From the NCBI GenBank assembly GCA_900766635.1, contig CAAFWA010000213.1, positions 1 through 10,314 on the forward strand: DNA of 10,314 bases, read 5' to 3'. A program made the translations under genes and the position numbers. The number at the start of each line of letters is the position of its first letter. The stretch's first letter is position 1. Shown here piece by piece: positions 1 through 5,663 of the stretch. Source of the DNA: an uncultured Acinetobacter sp. (GTDB lineage Bacteria > Pseudomonadota > Gammaproteobacteria > Pseudomonadales > Moraxellaceae). The notes under the pieces are model-generated. The model was not told where the DNA came from. It searched no databases and saw only the letters and a list, made by a program, of their open reading frames with translations.

Positions 1-18
1 ACGACGCTCTTCCGATCT
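1..18 (+). other. Residual Illumina sequencing adapter (non-genomic)
   Basis: The first 18 bases, ACGACGCTCTTCCGATCT, are identical to the 3' end of the standard Illumina read-1 adapter. They are not bacterial sequence. They break the reading frame of the first gene, so native sequence should be taken to begin at 19. Their presence implies that this edge is a real contig end built from untrimmed reads. Confidence 0.96.
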
Positions 19-379
19 CGACATATTTTTGTGGCACATAGTTTTTATCAATACACGCCATTTGTGTGCTTGCCATTTGCGATAAATTTAAAGTATCACG
101 ACCTGCGGTATAACTGCCCATAATACGATTACAGCCATCTGCACCTGAAACACGGCCATCTTGACTAAATTGTAAGCTTGGGATGTTGTTAGTCGTTGGT
201 TTGGTGGTGACTTGCATATTGCCAATATGGGTTAAAATCCAAGTTGCATGGCGTAATTGCATTAAATTGCTTTGGGTAATGGTCTCAGATGGGCCCGGTT
301 GAACAGGTGTAGTTGAACATGCGGTAATGGCTAAACTTGTGCCTAAAAGCGCAACAGTACATAATTTTTTTAGCATCAT
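19..379 (-). CDS. META-domain (HslJ-like) lipoprotein, 3' end missing
   Basis: About 120 N-terminal residues are present; the C-terminus is lost at the contig edge. The protein starts MMLKKLCTVALLGTSLAITAC, a lipoprotein signal peptide with lipobox ITAC and Cys21 as the lipidated residue. The mature part has the hallmarks of the META (DUF306) fold: a Trp near the start of the domain (ATWILTHIG), a P-x-L-x-F strand followed by G-x-V-S-G, then DGCNRIMGSY and MASTQMAC. E. coli HslJ, linked to heat shock and novobiocin resistance, belongs to this family, but its biochemical role is not settled. It is probably anchored in the outer membrane, with Ser at +2 and no Asp retention signal. Two ATGs are adjacent (379 and 376); an AAGAG element just upstream fits either. 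A DUF4105 gene lies upstream on the same strand behind a likely terminator, so it probably has its own promoter. Confidence 0.85.
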
Positions 380-409
380 GAATACTCTTATTGTCATTAA
401 AATCGTCTT

Positions 410-438
410 ATATTATGCAGAAAAATAGCATGTTGTAA
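410..438 (-). promoter_or_regulatory. Possible sigma-70 promoter of the META lipoprotein gene
   Basis: On the minus strand TTACAA (438-433) is followed after 17 bases by TAATAT (415-410), about 30 bases before the ATG. The overlapping CATAAT and TATAAG are alternative -10 hexamers. It sits after the probable terminator of the DUF4105 gene, where a new promoter would be needed. The region is AT-rich, so chance matches are likely. Confidence 0.35.
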
Positions 439-449
439 GCATAATTTAC

Positions 450-474
450 AAAAATTAAGGTGATGTGACACCTT
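450..474 (-). terminator. Probable intrinsic terminator at the end of the DUF4105 gene
   Basis: Read on the minus strand, AAGGTG (474-469) pairs with CACCTT (462-457) across a 6-base loop, and AATTTTT follows. The stem overlaps the last codons and the TAA of the DUF4105 gene. It is short (6 bp) with a 5-base T tract, so termination may be partial. Confidence 0.45.
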
Positions 475-1486
475 GGCGTAATAATGCTGAATATTCTGAG
501 CTTGTGAGCTGTTTGCCACGACTTTTCGGATTAATATGCGCCAATTGATACCATGTGACCATATCACGCTTAGGTGTAAGTACACCTAAATCATGCAGAT
601 AATTGGGTAGATAGCCTGAGGCAATCAAACGATAATCACTGGGTAGACGTTCATGGCTTGCGGCTTGAGCCATATCAAACACTAACGTGGTGCAATTACT
701 AGTTAAAGTGTTATACCACCGAGGGCGTGTATATAACCGATGGGCAATTTGGAGATATTCCTCAAACAAAGCACGCCGCTCTGAAGCTTGCATTTGAATC
801 GGAAAAAAATACACCTGTTCGCCGCGTATATTGCTTCGAGTATAAACAATATCTTTTTCATCGGCAGCGACTAAGGTGATTTCATATTTTCGAAAAAAAC
901 CGCCTAAAGCAGAAAAATCTTCATCTTGTTCTTTACGAATTTCAATTGAAAAGGTCAGCGGGGCACGGTCATAAAAATTAAAACTCACTAAAGTATGGGC
1001 AATTGCAGGTCCCATCCAATAGGAGGTAATCACGTTTACCCCTGAGATTTGGTTTAAATCAAAACTGCGACTTTCCCAACGCTCGATATAAGAGCCATCA
1101 TTTTGCCATGCAAAATTTCGTACATTGTGTAAAGTGACAAGATCGCCGTGTTGCTCATAGTGTAGCAAACGTGCGACTTCAGGATTCCATTGCCGATTTT
1201 GCTGTGGGCTTAAGCAGATATACCATGCCAAACCGATTAAAAATGCGCCTGCGTAAATTAAGATTGCAGTATTACGTCTTATTTTATGGGTGGCATAAAG
1301 CACACTTAAAATAAGTACCAGTGTAATCCATACGCCGATCAGTAGATAAGAGAAAGTGGCATTAACGGGTTGCTGTACCCAAAGCGCCATACACAACCAC
1401 ACCGATGACAGCAGCACCAATAGCACTAAGCCGATATAAAAGAGCACAGGTAAAATGCGTTTTGCATAAGCTGTCATGGGTATCAT
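455..1486 (-). CDS. DUF4105 (Lnb N-terminal periplasmic domain-like) membrane protein
   Basis: The 343-residue protein has three N-terminal membrane helices at about 11-36, 46-66 and 74-92. Positive charges (K9-R10 and the KIRR at 68-71) place the N-terminus and the second loop in the cytoplasm, so the C-terminal domain should be periplasmic. That domain, about 100-320, resembles DUF4105: WMGPAIAHTLVSF (His164), an FSIEIRKE strand, VYFFPI, and a WYNTLTSNCTT motif with Cys265. The His and the Asn-Cys motif suggest a papain or NlpC/P60-like thiol fold; no substrate can be named. The domain also occurs in the bifidobacterial lacto-N-biosidase, which gives the family its name but says little about function here. 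The gene starts 13 bases after the folA stop, so co-transcription is likely. No good ribosome binding site is visible for ATG 1486 or for the in-frame ATG at 1477, so the start is uncertain. Confidence 0.82.
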   Translation of the reverse strand: MIPMTAYAKRILPVLFYIGLVLLVLLSSVWLCMALWVQQPVNATFSYLLIGVWITLVLILSVLYATHKIRRNTAILIYAGAFLIGLAWYICLSPQQNRQWNPEVARLLHYEQHGDLVTLHNVRNFAWQNDGSYIERWESRSFDLNQISGVNVITSYWMGPAIAHTLVSFNFYDRAPLTFSIEIRKEQDEDFSALGGFFRKYEITLVAADEKDIVYTRSNIRGEQVYFFPIQMQASERRALFEEYLQIAHRLYTRPRWYNTLTSNCTTLVFDMAQAASHERLPSDYRLIASGYLPNYLHDLGVLTPKRDMVTWYQLAHINPKSRGKQLTSSEYSALLRQGVTSP

Positions 1487-1499
1487 CTAAGCCGAAAGC

Positions 1500-2012
1500 T
1501 TATTTTTGATAGGTTGCAAATTCAAATGCAATGCCTGTTTTGTCATCGACATGCTGTTCTGAGGCTGTTTTTTTAAATTCAGCAGGAATTTCAGGATAAT
1601 GCGCATCACCTTGTACGTCCAATTCAACGTGGGTGAGTTCTAAACGATCGGCGATCTCTAAGGTCTGTTTAAAGATTTCACCGCCCCCAATAATAAAAAT
1701 AGTGCTCGGTTTTTCTGACTGTTGTACATCAGCGACAGCTTGGCTTAAAGCCTCTTCAATCGAATAGGCAACTTTAGTACCGGTAAATTGCCATTCACGG
1801 TCACGGGTAATCACCCAATTGACACGTTTTGGTAAGGTACGTCCCATCGACTCTAAAGTTTTACGCCCCATCACCACCACACCACCTTGGGTAATGGATT
1901 TAAAATGCTGTAGATCGGCAGGAATGTGCCAAGGTAAATCATTCCCTTGACCAATACAGCGTTGTTGATCCATTGCGACGACGTGTACGACTTGTAAACC
2001 TTGAAATGCCAT
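1500..2012 (-). CDS. folA: Dihydrofolate reductase
   Basis: This enzyme reduces dihydrofolate to tetrahydrofolate with NADPH in the cytosol, recycling the dihydrofolate made by ThyA; it is the trimethoprim target. From the ATG at 2012 it is 170 residues. Visible motifs: VVHVVAMDQQRCIG (first strand and start of the Met20-type loop), LPWHIPADL with Trp28 and the catalytic acid Asp33 (E. coli Trp22 and Asp27), VVMGRKTLESMGR for NADPH binding, VNWVITRD, TIFIIGGGEIF near 104-114, and LTHVELDVQGDAHYP at 126-140. The frame extends upstream to a TTG at 2027, adding five residues. ATG is preferred because the extension has no family-like sequence and a GGA lies 10 bases before the ATG. It is the second gene of a thyA-folA-DUF4105 run, although a hairpin lies between thyA and folA. 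It is of the chromosomal type, with no sign of transfer. Confidence 0.96.
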   Translation of the reverse strand: MAFQGLQVVHVVAMDQQRCIGQGNDLPWHIPADLQHFKSITQGGVVVMGRKTLESMGRTLPKRVNWVITRDREWQFTGTKVAYSIEEALSQAVADVQQSEKPSTIFIIGGGEIFKQTLEIADRLELTHVELDVQGDAHYPEIPAEFKKTASEQHVDDKTGIAFEFATYQK

Positions 2013-2064
2013 GCCAAAAATATCCAAATAGAACCATGAAAGATGGGGTGATTAAAATAGAACA

Positions 2065-2101
2065 TCCCCCTCAATTAAAGGGGGAGAAGTCAGTAGGGGG
2101 G
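2065..2101 (-). repeat. C/G-tract hairpin between thyA and folA (REP-like or attenuator)
   Basis: TCCCCCT (2065-2071) is complementary to AGGGGGA (2079-2085), leaving a 7-base loop. A further run of six G (2096-2101) abuts the thyA stop. On the thyA-folA transcript this gives two alternative C-rich 5' arms competing for one G-rich 3' arm. No long T tract follows, so it is not a classical terminator. The layout, a small hairpin plus a second copy of one arm, resembles dispersed intergenic REP-like elements. It could instead stabilise the thyA 3' end or set the thyA to folA ratio. Confidence 0.55.
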
Positions 2102-2944
2102 TTAAACGGCTACAGGTGCTTTAATGGCAGGATGTGATTCGTAGCCTACAATTTCAATATCTTCAAATTTAAAATCGAACAGATCTTTAATGTCAGGATT
2201 CAGCTTTAATTGACATAAAGCTAAAGGTTCACGGCTTAATTGCAGCTTGGCTTGTTCAAAATGGTTGGCATATAAATGGGTGTCGCCACCTGTCCACACA
2301 AAATCCCCCACTTCTAAATCACACACTTGCGCGATCATGTGAGTTAAGAGGGCGTAGCTTGCAATATTAAACGGCACACCTAAAAACACATCGGCACTGC
2401 GTTGATACAACTGACAAGACAATTTGCCGTTATGCACAAAGAATTGGAATAAAGTATGACAAGGCGGCAAGGCCACTTGACCTGCTTCGTTTGGATTCCA
2501 ACCCGAAACAATTAAACGACGTGAATTTGGGTTGGTTTTAATTTCGTTAATTAGCCATTTGATTTGATCAAAACCATCTGGGTTATAACTGTTGTCGGCA
2601 TTTTTACTTGCGCCAAAATTACGCCATTGATGACCATAGACAGGGCCTAATTCACCCTCAGGACGACCAAAACGTGCGGTTTGTTCAGCCGTTGCCCATT
2701 CATCCCAAATAGTGACTTTATGGTCTTGTAAATATTGAACGTGGGTATCACCTTTTAAAAACCACAACAGTTCAATCACAATCGAGCGAAAGTGTACTTT
2801 TTTGGTGGTCAGCAATGGAAAGCCTTTTGAAAGATCAAAGCGCATTTGATGACCAAATACAGAACGTGTTCCTGTGCCTGTACGGTCGCCTTTGTCGCCA
2901 CCATTGTCGAGGATGTGTTGTAAAAGGTCTAAATATTGACGCAT
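2102..2944 (-). CDS. thyA: Thymidylate synthase
   Basis: ThyA methylates dUMP to dTMP using methylene-tetrahydrofolate and releases dihydrofolate, the only de novo route to thymidylate in most bacteria of this group. The 280-residue protein shows the complete family signature: DRTGTGT with Arg21 for phosphate binding, [35 protein letters not shown] (second phosphate-binding arginine pair), [10 protein letters not shown] with nucleophile Cys162, [18 protein letters not shown] (Arg182, Asp185, Asn193), GDTHLYANH, and the usual C-terminal end APVAV. It is about 16 residues longer than the E. coli enzyme. The extra length lies in two surface stretches, about 85-97 and 110-125, a common variant form. 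The ATG at 2944 has a GAGAG ribosome binding site close upstream. folA follows on the same strand after 89 bases containing a hairpin. Confidence 0.98.
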   Translation of the reverse strand: MRQYLDLLQHILDNGGDKGDRTGTGTRSVFGHQMRFDLSKGFPLLTTKKVHFRSIVIELLWFLKGDTHVQYLQDHKVTIWDEWATAEQTARFGRPEGELGPVYGHQWRNFGASKNADNSYNPDGFDQIKWLINEIKTNPNSRRLIVSGWNPNEAGQVALPPCHTLFQFFVHNGKLSCQLYQRSADVFLGVPFNIASYALLTHMIAQVCDLEVGDFVWTGGDTHLYANHFEQAKLQLSREPLALCQLKLNPDIKDLFDFKFEDIEIVGYESHPAIKAPVAV

Positions 2945-2964
2945 AGAACTCTCAATTGGTTAAG

Positions 2965-2988
2965 TGACTGGGCCAAATGGCCAAGTCA
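2965..2988. promoter_or_regulatory. Inverted repeat upstream of thyA (operator or 5' hairpin)
   Basis: TGACT-G-GGCC, then AAAT, then GGCC-A-AGTCA forms a 10-position dyad with one mismatch, 21 to 44 bases before the thyA ATG. On the minus strand the outer arm begins TTGACT (2989-2984), a good -35 hexamer, but only a poor -10 (CACTTA, 2966-2961) lies 17 bases further on. It may be a repressor site over the promoter or a hairpin in the thyA leader. No known operator is recognised. Confidence 0.4.
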
Positions 2989-3030
2989 AAATAAAATTAG
3001 GGAATGGGCTCATGATACAGATTTTTTGTT

Positions 3031-3075
3031 AAAAAGCCTACGTGCCGATTAGCTCAGCCCATGACAGGGCTTTTT
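3031..3075. terminator. Possible terminator for the paired membrane-protein genes
   Basis: Two nested structures are possible. AAAAAGCC (3031-3038) and GGCTTTTT (3068-3075) can close a large stem read from the minus strand, ending in TTTTT after the upstream genes stop at 3125. Inside it, AGCCC (3056-3060) and GGGCT (3067-3071) form a short hairpin followed on the plus strand by five T. The outer stem has a long 29-base interior and the inner one only 5 bp, so both are weaker than the other terminators in the window. Confidence 0.35.
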
Positions 3076-3124
3076 GCGCCAACATCAAGAAAAGTCAAAT
3101 TTTGATCGCTCTGCTTAAATGCTG

Positions 3125-3499
3125 TTAATTAAAACGCCGTGCACGTTGGCTATAAATAGACACCACAAATAAACCAAGCACACTAAAGCCGACTGCTTGT
3201 AGCATTAGCGCCCATAGGTGCATTTTCGGCAAGACTAGCATCAAGCCAAACCAATAGAGGATGGGTAACAAAAAAAACAACGTATCTAATGCGTTGTTGT
3301 AGCGTTCTTGTGCTTGTAGTTTGAGTTTAAAGGCACGTAGGACATGAATGAGTACCCCAAGCCCTAAACTGATGAGGCTAAAGGTTAAACTCAGTTCTGC
3401 AACTTTGGCGCAGTAATAAATCATTAAACACACTGCCACACATAAAGCGAGCTTAATTTGACGGTGACAGCGATCTGAATACCAAAAATCTAACATCAT
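3125..3499 (-). CDS. Small four-helix membrane protein, second copy of a tandem pair
   Basis: The product is 124 residues from ATG 3499, or 123 from ATG 3496. No family is recognised. It starts (M)MLDFWYSD and has four hydrophobic helices at about 16-31, 36-55, 72-90 and 95-114, with short charged loops (HVLRAFKLKLQAQERYNN between helices 2 and 3) and a basic tail SQRARRFN. It resembles its upstream neighbour in length, helix layout, the ML-acid-FW start and a helix-4 motif (QAVGFSVLGL versus AQGIGFMALA). The start overlaps the neighbour's TGA (ATGA at 3499-3496), so translation is probably coupled. An AAGG lies 3 bases before the first ATG and 6 before the second; the second matches the paralog start better. 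An in-frame extension to 3541 is rejected because it runs back into the neighbour. Confidence 0.7.
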   Translation of the reverse strand: MMLDFWYSDRCHRQIKLALCVAVCLMIYYCAKVAELSLTFSLISLGLGVLIHVLRAFKLKLQAQERYNNALDTLFFLLPILYWFGLMLVLPKMHLWALMLQAVGFSVLGLFVVSIYSQRARRFN

Positions 3500-3861
3500 T
3501 GACCTTGTGTCTGAACAAGCGATAAAGGTGAAAATAAGCACACAGCCAACGCCATAAAGCCAATGCCTTGCGCCCCTAAAATTAATAGATCACCTTGTTT
3601 AAGCTGCATAAATAAAACCGCACTTAAGAGTGCAATTGGAATCCAATGCAACACACGGGCGAACAAGCTTGGGCCTTGGGTAAAATGAATTTTGCAATAA
3701 CGACAAATTAAAAACACTAGACCCGTGCCTAAACATAGCAAAATTGACATTAACCTCAAAGGATTAAGCCAATATAAACAGGCAGTAATGCTTGCTAATA
3801 CAGCAACAAATATCAATTTACGTACCAAGGGTACATTTTGATCAAACCAAAACTCAAGCAT
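3496..3861 (-). CDS. Small four-helix membrane protein, first copy of a tandem pair
   Basis: The 121-residue protein is of unrecognised family. It begins MLEFWFDQNVPLVRK and has four hydrophobic helices at roughly 15-32, 36-54, 70-87 and 91-110, ending in a polar tail VQTQGQ. The loop after helix 2 contains two cysteines and basic residues (CRYCKIH), placing it probably on the cytoplasmic side. The downstream protein has the same architecture and shares several positions, which points to an old tandem duplication. There is no signal peptide, catalytic motif or known domain visible. The gene follows the lgt terminator, so it needs its own promoter in 3862-3909, where I see no convincing one. 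The ribosome binding site before ATG 3861 is also weak. Both genes are predicted inner-membrane proteins, perhaps partners in one complex. Confidence 0.7.
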   Translation of the reverse strand: MLEFWFDQNVPLVRKLIFVAVLASITACLYWLNPLRLMSILLCLGTGLVFLICRYCKIHFTQGPSLFARVLHWIPIALLSAVLFMQLKQGDLLILGAQGIGFMALAVCLFSPLSLVQTQGQ

Positions 3862-3909
3862 AGGCCATGACCATAAGCAAATAGGGCAGTTAATTTAGCA
3901 AATTGGCAT

Positions 3910-3938
3910 AAAAAAAGGTGAAGCCAATCGCTTCACCT
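3910..3938 (-). terminator. Intrinsic terminator of lgt
   Basis: On the minus strand a 9-bp stem (AGGTGAAGC at 3938-3930 with GCTTCACCT at 3924-3916) and a 5-base loop are followed directly by seven T (to 3910). It lies just after the lgt TAA and separates lgt from the downstream membrane-protein pair. Confidence 0.9.
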
Positions 3939-3946
3939 CACAAGGT

Positions 3947-4759
3947 TTAGGTATTTTTTTGTGGACCCCAATCATAGACATTTTTCTTGTAGGCATACCA
4001 CAGCATCCAAATTCCCACCACAATCATCGGTAGACTTAAGAATTGACCTTTACTCATCCATGCAATAAACAGCTGTCCATGGTCAGGTTCACGGAAGAAT
4101 TCAACCATAAAGCGTGCAAGGCCATAACCGATTAAGAACAATGCCGACACCGCCATACGAGGACGCGGTTTACTGCTAAACCACCACAGCAAAATAAATA
4201 ATAATAAGCCCTCAGCCAACGCTTGATAGAGCTGTGAGGGATGACGCACCAACTGCAATGGATCGGTTGGGAAAATCATGCCTAAGGCAAAATCAGGATT
4301 ACTTACGGCACGGCCATAAAGTTCACCACCAATAAAATTACCAATTCGGCCAAACATTAAGCCTGTCGGGACACATGGCGCAATAAAATCGAGGGTTTGA
4401 AACCACGACATTTGGTATTTTTTACACCATAACAACATGGCTAAAACCACACCTAAGAAGCCGCCGTGGAAGCTCATGCCGCCTGTCCACACTTGAAACA
4501 GCCACAGTGGATCTTGCAAAAACTGCGAAAAACCATAGAAAAATACGTAACCGACACGTCCACCAATCACCACACCGAGGGCGCCATAAAAAATTAAATC
4601 AGACACCATATCGGCGGTCCAACCTTGACGCTGTTTGGCACGATAGGTGGCGAGTCCCCACGCAAATAAAAACGCCAATAAATACATTAGGCCATACCAA
4701 TGGACTTGTAGTGGCCCAATTGCAATCGCAACCGGGTCAATATTTGGATAGGTCAGCAT
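3947..4759 (-). CDS. lgt: Prolipoprotein diacylglyceryl transferase
   Basis: Lgt moves diacylglycerol from phosphatidylglycerol to the lipobox cysteine of prolipoproteins, the first step of lipoprotein maturation at the inner membrane. The 270-residue protein has about seven hydrophobic segments and the conserved family features. These are [11 protein letters not shown] near the N-terminus, [10 protein letters not shown] at 66-75, [11 protein letters not shown] with His98 (E. coli His103), [14 protein letters not shown] at 137-150 containing Arg138, Asn141 and Glu146 (E. coli Arg143, Asn146, Glu151), RHPSQLYQ, and [16 protein letters not shown] with Tyr212 and Arg216 (E. coli Tyr235, Arg239). 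The ATG at 4759 has an AAGGA ribosome binding site 6 bases upstream. The gene is divergent from the NRDE-family gene and ends in its own terminator. The META protein and probably PhoX in this window are clients. Confidence 0.98.
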   Translation of the reverse strand: MLTYPNIDPVAIAIGPLQVHWYGLMYLLAFLFAWGLATYRAKQRQGWTADMVSDLIFYGALGVVIGGRVGYVFFYGFSQFLQDPLWLFQVWTGGMSFHGGFLGVVLAMLLWCKKYQMSWFQTLDFIAPCVPTGLMFGRIGNFIGGELYGRAVSNPDFALGMIFPTDPLQLVRHPSQLYQALAEGLLLFILLWWFSSKPRPRMAVSALFLIGYGLARFMVEFFREPDHGQLFIAWMSKGQFLSLPMIVVGIWMLWYAYKKNVYDWGPQKNT

Positions 4760-4787
4760 GTAAGTTCCTTGATCTTGTTTGTGATAG

Positions 4788-4793
4788 ATTTTA
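4788..4793 (-). promoter_or_regulatory. Likely -10 element of the lgt promoter
   Basis: TAAAAT on the minus strand (4793-4788) would start transcription about 22 bases before the lgt ATG. No good -35 lies 16-18 bases upstream: CAACAT is the 17-base option. The 90-bp divergent region must also hold the promoter of the plus-strand NRDE gene, for which no clear hexamers were found. Confidence 0.35.
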
Positions 4794-4837
4794 GCGGAAA
4801 GTTTTTAAAAATGTTGTACATTCAATGTGTAAAGATC

Positions 4838-4844
4838 AAGGAGG
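4838..4844 (+). promoter_or_regulatory. Strong ribosome binding site fixing the NRDE gene start
   Basis: AAGGAGG, an almost complete anti-16S match, lies 5 bases before ATG 4850. It decides the start against the frame's 27-codon upstream extension, and makes Cys the second residue as the family requires. Confidence 0.9.
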
Positions 4845-4849
4845 ATGAT

Positions 4850-5623
4850 ATGTGTATTGTGGCTTTGGCATGGCAAGTGCTTGATGATATGCCGCTGTGT
4901 ATCATTTCTAATCGCGATGAAGTTTATGCACGTCCAACACGTGCCTTACACCATTGGCCACATCATTCGATGATTGCCGGACAAGATGAACTACAAGGCG
5001 GTACATGGATGGGCATTACCGAAGCAGGGCGCTGGGCGGTGATTACCAATTTTCGTGATGGACACGATAAACAGGTCTATAGCACATCGCGTGGGCATTT
5101 AATTCAAGAATTTTTGCAATCAGAAATGGCGCCAATTCGCTTTGCACAACAGCTAGCAGCCAAGCAATGTGAGTATGCCGGTTTTAATCTATTACTCGGC
5201 GATCAAAAGCAAGCGGTGTATATGAGTAATCGTGGTGAAGCACCACAGCTACTACCACATGGGGTCTATGTGCTTTCCAATGGTTTAATGCATGAACCTT
5301 GGGAGAAAACCCGCCACTTACGTAAACGCTTTACCCAAGAATTATTGCCTTTATTACAACAAGCGCAAGATTTCGATATTGAATATGCAGTATGGGATAT
5401 TTTAGAAGATCAACGACAGGTAGAAACAAATTTATTACCACAGACGGGCATCTCTCAAGAGATGGAACAATTACTCTCATCGACCTTTATTGAAAGTTCA
5501 CATTATGGCACGCGCTGTTCTAATTTTTTAACTGTGCGTGATCAGGTTTGGCATTGGTTGGAAAAAACTCAATATGGACCACAACGTGGACAAATTACAA
5601 AAATTGTCCAAGAAATAACATAA
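4850..5623 (+). CDS. NRDE / TANGO2-family protein
   Basis: The 257-residue protein belongs to the NRDE family (PF05742), related to eukaryotic TANGO2. It starts MCIVALAW, so Cys2 becomes N-terminal after methionine removal, as in Ntn-type hydrolase folds, followed by CIISNRDEVYARPT with the name-giving Asn-Arg-Asp-Glu at 21-24. Other family blocks are GGTWMGI (50-56), WAVITNFRD, SRGHLI, GFNLLLGD (111-118), VLSNGL and the C-terminal HYGTRCSNFLTV (218-229). Enzyme activity is unproven for the family. Animal and some bacterial members have been implicated in haem trafficking, which is only a suggestion here. No signal peptide is seen, so it is probably cytosolic. It stands alone, divergent from lgt and convergent with phoX, and is the only plus-strand gene in the window. 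Confidence 0.93.
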   Translation: MCIVALAWQVLDDMPLCIISNRDEVYARPTRALHHWPHHSMIAGQDELQGGTWMGITEAGRWAVITNFRDGHDKQVYSTSRGHLIQEFLQSEMAPIRFAQQLAAKQCEYAGFNLLLGDQKQAVYMSNRGEAPQLLPHGVYVLSNGLMHEPWEKTRHLRKRFTQELLPLLQQAQDFDIEYAVWDILEDQRQVETNLLPQTGISQEMEQLLSSTFIESSHYGTRCSNFLTVRDQVWHWLEKTQYGPQRGQITKIVQEIT

Positions 5624-5650
5624 AAAAATCCCTCAATTTGAGGGATTTTT
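5624..5650. terminator. Bidirectional terminator between the NRDE gene and phoX
   Basis: AAAAATCCCTCA (5624-5635) and TGAGGGATTTTT (5639-5650) form a 12-bp stem with a 3-base loop. T tracts flank it in both directions. It begins right after the NRDE stop and lies 14 bases beyond the phoX stop, so it can serve both convergent genes. Confidence 0.92.
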
Positions 5651-5663
5651 CTTAAAGAAGTAT

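Noticed and set aside
2013-2027. TTG start for folA, five residues upstream
   Set aside because: The extension is not family-like and ATG 2012 has a GGA at acceptable distance. It remains possible but less likely.
1871-2074. Minus-strand open frame overlapping folA and the intergenic hairpin
   Set aside because: It is out of frame with folA and covers the C/G hairpin; the sequence has no protein-like features.
3044-3057. tRNA 5' end-like string GCCGATTAGCTCAG
   Set aside because: Only a D-arm-like box is present. There is no anticodon arm, no T-arm GGTTCGA and no acceptor partner; the sequence runs straight into a hairpin.
4507-4794. Plus-strand open frame opposite lgt
   Set aside because: It is antisense to a clear lgt, has low-complexity basic composition, no family likeness and no ribosome binding site.
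4769-4849. 27-codon N-terminal extension of the NRDE protein
   Set aside because: AAGGAGG lies 5 bases before ATG 4850, and family members need Cys at position 2.
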